Shown here: positions 1-5,878 of the stretch, piece after piece
Position numbering within the stretch: the stretch's first letter is position 1
Layout: every line of letters begins with the position of its first letter
NCBI GenBank assembly: GCA_030615975.1
Contig: JAUWYH010000078.1
Span: 1 to 7,055 of the forward strand
Origin: Candidatus Aminicenantota bacterium
GTDB taxonomy: Bacteria > Acidobacteriota > Aminicenantia > Aminicenantales > Aminicenantaceae
DNA length: 7,055 nt
Reading direction: 5' to 3'
Made by a program: the position numbers and the translations under genes
The notes under the pieces: model-generated
Databases searched by the model: none
What the model was told of the DNA's origin: nothing
Seen by the model: the letters and a program-made list of their open reading frames with translations, nothing else

Positions 1-328
1 AAAAAAGAAAATCTTTATCCTGTCCTTTTGATGGAGATTTGGCGAGAGTCCCGTAAAAATCAGCATAAGCTTTATGTTTTAGACTGTGGAGAGGATTTTT
101 TTCGAAATTTTTATCATATGAAGTGTAGAGACTTGCTCCTAATAGAAAAGTAGAAAGGAGAATAAGTGAAAAAGAGAGTCTCATCCGATTTAAGAAAAAA
201 AAGAACCAGGCGAATGAAAGGCTCAAGACAAGAAAGAAAACAAAGGCTACTAGAGAAGAAAAAAGAGAGTGAGAAAACAAGATGCCAGCCATAAGAGATA
301 AGATCAGGAAGAAAAAGGGAAAAGCCAT
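1..328 (-). CDS. comEC: Partial ComEC/Rec2-family DNA uptake membrane protein, N-terminus only
   Basis: An uninterrupted minus-strand frame runs from the ATG at 328-326 off the left edge, giving about 109 residues. Residues 2-18, 25-46 and 51-66 are strongly hydrophobic and look like membrane segments (start MAFPFFFLILSLMAGILFS). A soluble stretch follows with the pattern YADFYGTL...SPSKGQDKDF, around residues 88-108. This layout, hydrophobic segments and then a beta-rich domain opening with a G-T/x-V/L...P...G pattern, is that of the ComEC N-terminal region (DUF4131). ComEC forms the inner-membrane channel for single-stranded DNA in natural transformation. The diagnostic competence and metallo-beta-lactamase domains lie outside the window, so this is a family-level inference. 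The start is 3 nt after the amidohydrolase stop, implying co-transcription. No Shine-Dalgarno precedes it; an ATG at 292-290 is an alternative start. Confidence 0.6.
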   Translation of the reverse strand, partial: MAFPFFFLILSLMAGILFSHSLFSSLVAFVFFLVLSLSFAWFFFFLNRMRLSFSLILLSTFLLGASLYTSYDKNFEKNPLHSLKHKAYADFYGTLAKSPSKGQDKDFLF

Positions 329-331
329 GGT

Positions 332-1645
332 TTAAAGAGAAGATTGAGAATTTCTTTCAAGATAGCTTTGATGCTCTAAGCCATCTAAAAGAAGGTGACA
401 CATGATTTTAATTCCCAGGAAAATACTTCTTTCATCTGGATTAAAATAGGGGCTGTGGAGTGGGGCCATGGTTTCTTGATTTGGGTCTTTGACCCCTAAA
501 AAAAAGAAAAAGCCTGGAATTTTCTGACAATAATAAGAAAAATCCTCTGCCACCATCTGAGGTTTAAGCTGCTTGACATTATTTCCCCCCAAAAGCTCTA
601 AAAGCGTTGGAAGCATGAGTTTTCCCAATTCCGGGTGATTGTAAACTGGAGGAGCTCCTTTCTTGTAAGAAAAGATGTAATCAGCATCAGAGGAATGAGT
701 GATTCCCTTGACTATATTTTCTATGAGTTGGGGGATTTTCTTTCTGTTGGAATCGCTTAGAGTTCTGATAGTGCCTTCAAGGCGTACTTCTTCAGCGATG
801 ATGTTAGATCTTATTCCCCCCTCCATTTTTCCGATAGAGATCACAGCAGGGTCAGTAGGGTCAATTCTTCGACTGACGATAGATTGGATACTCAGGATAA
901 CTTGTGAAGCCAAAGTGATGGCATCTATTCCTTCGTGGGGCTTGGCTCCGTGAGAACTTTTTCCCTTGATAATGATTTGAAACCCATCGGCGCTTGCCAT
1001 TATGGGGCCAGAGGAGAAGAGAACTTCTCCCAGATTTTCAGGCCAGACATGGAGGCCGAAAATGGCTCCTACCGGAGGTTCATCAAGAACCCCTTCTTTT
1101 ATCATGAGAAATGCCCCGCCTTCTTCCCCTGGAGGAGGACCTTCTTCTGCAGGCTGAAAGATGAACTTGATATTTCCCCTGATTTTCTGTTTAAGGGTAT
1201 TGAGGACCATAGCCGTCCCAAGAGCGATGGAAGTATGGACGTCGTGACCGCAAGCATGCATGACGCCTGGGATTAAAGATTTATAGGGAACATCTGTTAA
1301 TTCTTGGATTGGAAGAGCGTCCATATCTGCTCTGAGAGCCACAGTAAATCCCTGTTGAATGCCGGGAAGCAAGGCTGTTACACCTGTTTTGGCGATTCCA
1401 GATTTTACCTCCAAGCCTAAGGACATAAGCTTAGTAGCCACGAGTTTAGCTGTTTGGTATTCTTGATTACTTAATTCTGGATTCATATGGAGGAAACGAC
1501 GGATTTTTATGATTTCAGATTTATGCTTTTCGATTTCCTTTTCTATTAGAATAGCTGTGTTTTTGTCGACACCGCTGGAGATGAGAGCGAAGAAGAAAAC
1601 AGAGAAAAAGAGGAGCACTGTTTTAAATCTGCTGTTTTCTGACAT
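332..1645 (-). CDS. M20 family (M20D-type) metal-dependent amidohydrolase/carboxypeptidase, probably exported
   Basis: This 437-residue protein resembles N-acyl-L-amino acid amidohydrolases, hippurate hydrolases and IAA-amino acid hydrolases, which cleave an amide bond to free an amino acid. Visible motifs are RADMDALP (105-112), HACGHDVH (130-137, with the metal-binding Cys132 and His134 of this family), QPAEEG (164-169, catalytic/metal glutamates 167-168), GLHVWP (197-202, His199), MVAEDFS (364-370) and HSPYF (397-401, His397). All expected ligands are present, so the enzyme should be active. A dimerisation lid lies around 215-330. The N-terminus has basic residues at 6 and 8 and a hydrophobic core at 9-24, like a signal peptide or membrane anchor; no clear signal peptidase site is visible. 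A PPPGEEGG insert (170-177) follows the glutamate pair. The substrate cannot be told from sequence. The preceding gene is 163 bp away and a strong promoter sits directly upstream; the ComEC-like gene follows after 3 nt. Confidence 0.9.
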   Translation of the reverse strand: MSENSRFKTVLLFFSVFFFALISSGVDKNTAILIEKEIEKHKSEIIKIRRFLHMNPELSNQEYQTAKLVATKLMSLGLEVKSGIAKTGVTALLPGIQQGFTVALRADMDALPIQELTDVPYKSLIPGVMHACGHDVHTSIALGTAMVLNTLKQKIRGNIKFIFQPAEEGPPPGEEGGAFLMIKEGVLDEPPVGAIFGLHVWPENLGEVLFSSGPIMASADGFQIIIKGKSSHGAKPHEGIDAITLASQVILSIQSIVSRRIDPTDPAVISIGKMEGGIRSNIIAEEVRLEGTIRTLSDSNRKKIPQLIENIVKGITHSSDADYIFSYKKGAPPVYNHPELGKLMLPTLLELLGGNNVKQLKPQMVAEDFSYYCQKIPGFFFFLGVKDPNQETMAPLHSPYFNPDERSIFLGIKIMCHLLLDGLEHQSYLERNSQSSL

Positions 1646-1651
1646 AGATTT

Positions 1652-1680
1652 ATCTTAGAATTGCCCAAGAGGAAAGTCAA
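1652..1680 (-). promoter_or_regulatory. Sigma-70-type promoter of the M20 amidohydrolase gene, implying a leaderless mRNA
   Basis: On the minus strand a -35 box TTGACT (1680-1675) is followed after exactly 17 nt by a -10 box TAAGAT (1657-1652). Each matches consensus at five of six positions. Six nucleotides, AAATCT, separate the -10 box from the ATG, so transcription would start at or next to the A of the start codon (1645). No Shine-Dalgarno sequence is present, as expected for a leaderless message. The start point is inferred from spacing, not measured. Confidence 0.6.
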
Positions 1681-1758
1681 GAAATTGAAATAACTTGTTT
1701 GTACTTTGAGTTCTCTAGTAGGCAAAAATCATATACGACGAGAGAAACTAATAATAAT

Positions 1759-1801
1759 GCAGTAAATGGTGTTATGCCCGCAATGACACTTCTCTTACTG
1801 C
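1759..1801 (-). other. Intergenic hairpin just downstream of the methylmalonyl-CoA mutase gene
   Basis: A perfect 7-bp inverted repeat (GCAGTAA 1759-1765, TTACTGC 1795-1801) encloses a second one (GTGT 1769-1772, ACAC 1786-1789) and a short TGC/GCA pair. It begins 7 nt after the mutase stop codon. The minus-strand sequence after the hairpin is ATTATTATTAG, not a clean run of T, so it is a poor match to an intrinsic terminator. It may instead be a 3' end-stabilising structure. Confidence 0.35.
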
Positions 1802-1808
1802 GTTTATA

Positions 1809-3416
1809 TTAGATAGTAATTGATTCATCATATGTTCCGTATCCTTCTTTGAGCACAGAAGAAATTTCCCCAAGAGTGGCCATCTCTTTAACAGCGTCAA
1901 TTATGGGGGGGAGAAGGTTTTTTTCTATTTCGACAGCTCTTTTGAGAGAATCCAATCGATTTTTAACTTGCTCATTTGATCTTTTTTCTTTGATTGAGCA
2001 AAGTCTTTCGATCTGGGTCTTTTCCACTTTCTCAGGAGGATAGTATAGACGGAGATGAATTTTTTCTCTCTTATTCAGATACTCATTAAGCCCGACGATA
2101 ATCTGCTCTTTTCTTTCTATCTTTTTTTGGTAAGTATAGGCACTTTCTTGAATTTCTTTTTGTACATATCCTTTTTCAATAGCGTTGAGCATTCCTCCCA
2201 GATCTTCTATTTTCCGAAGGTATTCCCCCACCTTTTCTTCAATCTGATTTGTCAAAAACTCGATGAAATAAGAACCTCCTAGAGGATCAACGGTGTCAGC
2301 GACTCCGCTTTCGTGAGCAATGATTTGTTGAGTGCGAAGGGCAATCTGAGCTGATTCTTCGCTGGGAAGAGCAAGCGCTTCGTCTCTTGAATTGGTATGG
2401 AGGGATTGTGTCCCTCCCAAGACTGCGGCAAGAGCCTGAAAGGTGACCCTCGCGATGTTATTGTCTGGCTGTTGAGCTAAAAGGGTTACTCCGCTTGTTT
2501 GAGTATGAAATCTGAATTTCCAAGAAAGAGGATTTTTCGCTTTGAATTTTTCTCTCATGAGTCGAGCCCATATTCGTCTTGCGGCCCGAAATTTAGCAAT
2601 CTCCTCGAAAAAATTATTATGGGAAGCGAAGAAAAAAGAAAGTCGAGGAGCAAAAGTATCCACATCAAGGCCTGCTTTAAGAGCTGCTTTGACATAAGTT
2701 ATAGCGTTAGCAATGGTAAAAGCCAATTCTTGAACAGCAGTGGCTCCTGCTTCTCGGATATGATAACCGCTGATGCTCATGGTATTCCAGCGCGGTACAT
2801 TTTTTTGGCAAAAGGAAAGAATATCTGAGGTAATTTTCAGAGAAGCAGAAGGAGGGTAAATGTATGTTCCTCGTGCTATATACTCTTTTAGAAGGTCATT
2901 TTGTACAGTTCCTGATAGCTTGCTCCATGAAATCCCTTTTTTTCGAGCTAAAGCTAAATACATTGCCAGAATAATGGCAGCTGTGGAGTTGATGGTCATC
3001 GAAACACTGACCTTGTCCAGGGGGATATCGTTAAAAAGAATTTTCATGTCCTCGATTGTATCGATGGCTACACCTGCTTTGCCCACTTCACCGTGGGCTT
3101 GGGGATGGTCGGAATCAAGGCCTAACTGGGTGGGGAGATCGAAGGCAACACTTAACCCGGTTTGGCCTTGAGAGAGGAGAAAGCGGTATCTTTTGTTTGA
3201 TTCTTTTGCTGTGCCGTAGCCGGCATATTGCCGCATCGTCCACAATTTTCCTCTGTACATCGTGGGGTAGATTCCTCTGGTGAAAGGATACTGGCCGGGT
3301 TTTCCTAAGTGGCAAGATGAGTCGAAACCTGCTATATCTTGTTCACTGTAAACTTTTTTGATTTCTATCTGAGAGGATGTTAGAAACTTGTCTTTTCTCT
3401 CTTTTTCGGAGGGCAT
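1809..3416 (-). CDS. Methylmalonyl-CoA mutase, large (catalytic) subunit without B12-binding domain
   Basis: This 535-residue protein is the acyl-CoA-binding TIM-barrel part of a coenzyme B12-dependent acyl-CoA mutase, interconverting methylmalonyl-CoA and succinyl-CoA. Recognisable blocks are RGKLWTMRQYAGYGTAKESN (55-74), GLSVAFDLPTQLG (87-99), SVSMTIN (137-143), QNDLLKEYIARGTYIYPP (172-189), ISGYHIREAGAT (215-226), FAPRLSFFF (255-263) and GGTQSLHTNSRDEALALP (334-351). Tyr64 and Arg182 align by context with the Tyr and Arg that bind the substrate carboxylate in methylmalonyl-CoA mutase (Phe and Gln in isobutyryl-CoA mutase). Tyr218-His219 match the conserved active-site pair. The related ethylmalonyl-CoA mutase is less likely but not excluded. 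The protein ends where the two-subunit type usually ends; no cobalamin-binding DxHxxG motif occurs, so a separate small subunit must be encoded elsewhere. The ATG at 3416 lacks a Shine-Dalgarno; TTTAAT five nt upstream could be a -10 box. A probable mobile element lies 52 nt upstream. Confidence 0.92.
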   Translation of the reverse strand: MPSEKERKDKFLTSSQIEIKKVYSEQDIAGFDSSCHLGKPGQYPFTRGIYPTMYRGKLWTMRQYAGYGTAKESNKRYRFLLSQGQTGLSVAFDLPTQLGLDSDHPQAHGEVGKAGVAIDTIEDMKILFNDIPLDKVSVSMTINSTAAIILAMYLALARKKGISWSKLSGTVQNDLLKEYIARGTYIYPPSASLKITSDILSFCQKNVPRWNTMSISGYHIREAGATAVQELAFTIANAITYVKAALKAGLDVDTFAPRLSFFFASHNNFFEEIAKFRAARRIWARLMREKFKAKNPLSWKFRFHTQTSGVTLLAQQPDNNIARVTFQALAAVLGGTQSLHTNSRDEALALPSEESAQIALRTQQIIAHESGVADTVDPLGGSYFIEFLTNQIEEKVGEYLRKIEDLGGMLNAIEKGYVQKEIQESAYTYQKKIERKEQIIVGLNEYLNKREKIHLRLYYPPEKVEKTQIERLCSIKEKRSNEQVKNRLDSLKRAVEIEKNLLPPIIDAVKEMATLGEISSVLKEGYGTYDESITI

Positions 3417-3468
3417 TTTCTATTAAAGTTTTATCTTGAAATATTAAAGAAGTAAGCCAAAATTGATG

Positions 3469-3726
3469 AACCTGAATTATTCATAAAAACTGCCGATACC
3501 TTTATTTATTTTCAATGATATCTTCTTTTAGCATGATTTTTCACGAGATCAAAGGAGTCACTTTTTTTGTTAGATTCTATTTTAATCATAATCGGCATTT
3601 TTTACCCTTTGGGCGAGCCGATCTCACCGCATCTGCTGCGTTACGGCCCATTCGCGGTGGAGGACCACAGCTTCATGGGCCGCGCCTTGCATCTGCGGCA
3701 ATCTCGACTCGTGAATAATCCAGGTT
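3469..3726. mobile_element. Probable non-autonomous transposable element (MITE-like) with 16-bp imperfect terminal inverted repeats
   Basis: The 320-bp gap between enolase and the mutase gene is mostly one element. Its ends are inverted copies: AACCTGAATTATTCAT at 3469-3484, and GTGAATAATCCAGGTT at 3711-3726, whose complement is AACCTGGATTATTCAC. They match at 14 of 16 positions. The left interior is AT-rich like the neighbourhood; the right interior (about 3611-3710) is strikingly GC-rich. No transposase fits in 258 bp, so movement would need an enzyme supplied elsewhere. The ends recall those of some IS families (IS1380-like ends come to mind), but this is from memory. No target-site duplication is obvious. 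The element starts 11 bp after the enolase stop and ends 52 bp before the mutase ATG, so it may affect expression of the mutase gene. Confidence 0.6.
3627..3698. repeat. GC-rich nested hairpin inside the MITE-like element
   Basis: Three nested inverted repeats share one centre: CCGCA (3627-3631) with TGCGG (3694-3698), CGGCCCAT (3644-3651) with ATGGGCCG (3675-3682), and GTGG (3657-3660) with CCAC (3665-3668) around an AGGA loop. The octamer GCATCTGC also occurs twice in the same orientation, at 3629-3636 and 3689-3696. The base composition differs sharply from the flanking AT-rich genes, suggesting a foreign, dispersed repeat. Confidence 0.6.
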
Positions 3727-3737
3727 ACTTTCTCAAA

Positions 3738-5033
3738 TCAAGTGATATACTCGGCAAAAACTCGGAGGCCTGCATAACTTCCTTTATTTTTTAATTCTTC
3801 TTCTATTTCTAATAGTCTGTTGTACTTTGCTACTCTTTCACTGCGGCTCAGGGAACCTGTTTTTATTTGGCCGGAGTTCATGGCTACGCTCAGATCGGCA
3901 ATGAAAGTATCTTCAGTTTCTCCTGAGCGATGGGAGATTATCGTAGAATAACCCATCTTGTGCGCATAATTCATTGTCTCGATTGTTTCGCTCAGCGTTC
4001 CAATCTGGTTCAATTTGATGAGGATAGAGTTTGCTATCCCCTGTTCTACTCCCCTTTTGAGCCTTTCCGGATTGGTTACAAAAATATCATCTCCTACAAG
4101 CTGGATTTTTTGGCCTAAAACATCTGTCATATTTTTCCAGCCTTCCCAGTCGTCTTCGGCCAAACCATCTTCTATAGAGATTATAGGATAATTCTCGACT
4201 AATGTTTGGTAAAATTCAATCATCTGCTCAATTGTTTTTTCTGTTCCATCGGACTTTTTGAATACATATTTTTTATCAGCATAGAATTCAGAAGCAGCCA
4301 CATCGAGGGCAAGATAGATGTCGACGCCGGGATTATAGCCAGATTTCTGGATGCTTTCGAGAATCAAATCCAGAGCTTCCTCGTTAGATCTTAAATTCGG
4401 GGAAAATCCTCCTTCATCTCCTACAGCCGTGCTGTATCCTTTATTGCGGAGGATTTTTTTTAGGTGATGAAAAGTTTCTGCAGCAGCTCTGATAGCTTCA
4501 GAAAAATGGGGTCTTCCTGCTGGCACAATCATGAACTCTTGAATATCAACGTTATTATCAGCGTGAGAGCCTCCGTTGAGAATGTTAATAAGAGGAACAG
4601 GCAACTGATAATTTTCTCTTTTCCCCAAATAGTCATAGAGAGGCAAGCCTGTGGCTTTCGAGGTTGCATCAGAGACAGCCATGGAAACAGAAAGAATAGC
4701 ATTAGCGCCTAATTTATTTTTAGAGGGGGTGCCATCGAGCTCTAAAAGTCGCTTATCTACTTCTTCTTGACGAATAGCATCCATGCCTACGATTTCAGGA
4801 GCAATAACATTCCTTACATGGGAGACAGCTTTTAGAACTCCTTTTCCTAAGAAGCGAGAGGGATCTTCATCTCTTAATTCCAGGGCTTCATGGCTGCCTG
4901 TGGAAGCCCCGGAAGGGACCGATGCCTTCCCAATTGCTCCTGAACGCAGGACGACACTAGTGCTTATAGTTGGATTTCCCCTTGAATCCAAGATTTCTCT
5001 TGCTCTGATTTCAGTGATTATCGTTTCTGTCAT
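3738..5033 (-). CDS. eno: Enolase (phosphopyruvate hydratase)
   Basis: This full-length 431-residue enolase converts 2-phosphoglycerate to phosphoenolpyruvate in glycolysis and gluconeogenesis; it is cytosolic and magnesium-dependent. The N-terminal domain contains EILDSRGNPT (13-22) and the mobile loop SGASTGSHEA (41-50, Ser42 a magnesium ligand in the family). The barrel domain shows NGGSHADNNVDIQEFM (153-168, His156), GDEGGF (205-210, Glu207), LALDVAASEF (241-250, Asp244), SIEDG (286-290, Glu288), VGDDIFVT (313-320, Asp315), the signature ILIKLNQIGTLSET (337-350, with catalytic Lys340), ISHRSGETED (366-375) and IKTGS (390-394, Lys391). Every expected catalytic and metal residue is present. 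It starts 79 nt after the ytxH-like stop with a hairpin between them, and no Shine-Dalgarno precedes the ATG at 5033. An independent promoter was looked for and not clearly found. Confidence 0.98.
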   Translation of the reverse strand: MTETIITEIRAREILDSRGNPTISTSVVLRSGAIGKASVPSGASTGSHEALELRDEDPSRFLGKGVLKAVSHVRNVIAPEIVGMDAIRQEEVDKRLLELDGTPSKNKLGANAILSVSMAVSDATSKATGLPLYDYLGKRENYQLPVPLINILNGGSHADNNVDIQEFMIVPAGRPHFSEAIRAAAETFHHLKKILRNKGYSTAVGDEGGFSPNLRSNEEALDLILESIQKSGYNPGVDIYLALDVAASEFYADKKYVFKKSDGTEKTIEQMIEFYQTLVENYPIISIEDGLAEDDWEGWKNMTDVLGQKIQLVGDDIFVTNPERLKRGVEQGIANSILIKLNQIGTLSETIETMNYAHKMGYSTIISHRSGETEDTFIADLSVAMNSGQIKTGSLSRSERVAKYNRLLEIEEELKNKGSYAGLRVFAEYIT

Positions 5034-5066
5034 TCAGAATTTTTTTAAGATAAGTGATATGAATGG

Positions 5067-5095
5067 AAAAAAATTTCTTCCGGACTGAAATTTTT
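5067..5095 (-). terminator. Possible AT-rich terminator or leader hairpin between the ytxH-like gene and enolase
   Basis: On the minus strand a 9-bp perfect inverted repeat, AAAAATTTC (5095-5087) and GAAATTTTT (5077-5069), encloses a 9-nt loop and runs into a stretch of seven T (5073-5067). The T run suggests intrinsic termination after the ytxH-like gene, but the stem has only one G-C pair and would be weak. It may be leaky, or part of the enolase leader. Confidence 0.35.
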
Positions 5096-5112
5096 AATAT
5101 ATTAGGAAGGCT

Positions 5113-5439
5113 TTATTTTTTTTCTTCTTGTTCCTTCGCGATTCCAGGAGCCTTTTTTGCGATTTCTTCCTTCTTTTTCTCTACAAACTCTTTTATAGCT
5201 TCGATTCCTTCAGAGGTTTTTTCCTTTACAATCTTGATTCCTTTTTCAGCCTCCTGAGTGATTTTGTCGTAGGTCTCTTTCGCCTTATCACCTGTCTTAG
5301 TGGCCTGTTCTTGGATTTTCTTTCGGGTCTCTTCTCCGCTTGCTGGAGCAAAAAGAATCCCCAGGATAAAACCAGTAGCTGCTCCTACAAGGAAAGATAA
5401 TGTGACTTCTAAGGCTCCTGATTCTTTATTATTTGCCAT
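5113..5439 (-). CDS. YtxH-family (general stress protein-like) membrane-anchored protein
   Basis: This 108-residue protein has one N-terminal membrane segment (about residues 9-28) carrying the family hallmark: a glycine-rich helix and then FAPASGEETRKKI (26-38), matching the YtxH pattern of a small-residue helix followed by APxSGxETR. The rest (about 35-108) is highly charged, rich in K, E and A, and probably forms a long amphipathic helix or coiled coil of the apolipophorin/LEA-like type, ending in a lysine-glutamate tail. Members are small inner-membrane-associated proteins, often stress-induced; no biochemical activity is established. Its start overlaps the end of the DUF948-like gene by 11 nt, and it has the only strong Shine-Dalgarno in the window, consistent with translation inside a two-gene message. 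Confidence 0.85.
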   Translation of the reverse strand: MANNKESGALEVTLSFLVGAATGFILGILFAPASGEETRKKIQEQATKTGDKAKETYDKITQEAEKGIKIVKEKTSEGIEAIKEFVEKKKEEIAKKAPGIAKEQEEKK

Positions 5440-5806
5440 TTTTGTCCTCCTTTTGTTTTTTCTTCCTTAAATGTCGCCAACCGAGACGAATAAACGGAAA
5501 AAGAAAAGGCCAATATTTGGATGAAGGCTTGATGATTTTTGTTGACAGAAAAAATGCGATTTCTGATAAGCTGACCACAGTATTTTTCGAAGCTTCAACA
5601 ATCTCCCCTAGGTCATCAATTTTATTATTGACCTTTATGTTTGTCTCTTTCAGATTCTGGACAAGCGCTCTCAATTCCCTGAGAGTTTCTTCTCCTTGCT
5701 TGGCTGTCTTTCTGAGTTGAACGAAAAGTGTAACCAAAAAAGTCACAGCAACCACAGCAGCAATGGTGATCACTAGTAGTAAAAATTGATTTAAGGTAAG
5801 CGGCAT
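5429..5806 (-). CDS. DUF948-like single-pass membrane protein with coiled coil
   Basis: This 125-residue protein has a hydrophobic N-terminal helix (about residues 8-29), then a coiled-coil-like region (about 32-80) with heptad-type leucine/isoleucine spacing (LRELRALVQNL, IDDLGEIV, TVVSLSEI). After a second weakly hydrophobic, aromatic stretch (99-110, with WPFLFPFIRLGW) comes a strongly basic tail (RHLRKKKQKEDKNGK). A membrane helix followed by a heptad region with repeated 'xxNLxxTxxKVNxKIDDL' spacing resembles DUF948 proteins, often encoded beside YtxH proteins as here. Function is unknown; a membrane-associated structural or stress role is a guess. The stop codon lies within the start of the ytxH-like gene (11-nt overlap), making a translationally linked pair. 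It has no Shine-Dalgarno, and a promoter with a perfect -35 box lies just upstream. Confidence 0.75.
   Translation of the reverse strand: MPLTLNQFLLLVITIAAVVAVTFLVTLFVQLRKTAKQGEETLRELRALVQNLKETNIKVNNKIDDLGEIVEASKNTVVSLSEIAFFLSTKIIKPSSKYWPFLFPFIRLGWRHLRKKKQKEDKNGK
5446..5451 (-). promoter_or_regulatory. Strong Shine-Dalgarno for the ytxH-like gene
   Basis: The minus strand reads AGGAGG followed by six nt (ACAAAA) and the ATG at 5439. It lies inside the coding end of the upstream DUF948-like gene and fixes the start of the overlapping gene. It shows that this organism uses canonical ribosome binding sites for internal operon genes, while the presumed first genes here lack them. Confidence 0.85.
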
Positions 5807-5813
5807 AACACTT

Positions 5814-5844
5814 ATTAGATAAAATAAAACCTTGATTTTGTCAA
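5814..5844 (-). promoter_or_regulatory. Promoter of the DUF948/ytxH-like gene pair
   Basis: The minus strand carries a perfect -35 box TTGACA (5844-5839). The best -10 is TCTAAT (5819-5814), five of six matches at a longer-than-usual 19-nt spacing; TATCTA at 17 nt is a poorer alternative. The -10 ends seven nt before the ATG at 5806, so transcription would begin at or one base before the start codon. No ribosome binding site is present. Confidence 0.45.
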
Positions 5845-5878
5845 ATAAATAAAAAACAAGAGGATGGCTTGATGTGCT

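Noticed and set aside
935..1276. A 113-codon plus-strand frame inside the amidohydrolase gene
   Set aside because: It is antisense to a gene with all catalytic motifs intact and shows no family features; a coding shadow.
3515..3794. Short plus-strand open frames of 67 and 75 codons across the enolase-mutase gap
   Set aside because: They cross from an AT-rich to a GC-rich part of the MITE-like element; one also runs into the antisense of enolase. No recognisable domain or ribosome binding site was seen, so they look like chance frames in a repeat.
5845..5872. Terminator after the PGPN-motif gene (CAAG/CTTG stem followed by a T run on the minus strand)
   Set aside because: The stem is only 4 bp and would not be stable; the T run alone is common in this AT-rich sequence.
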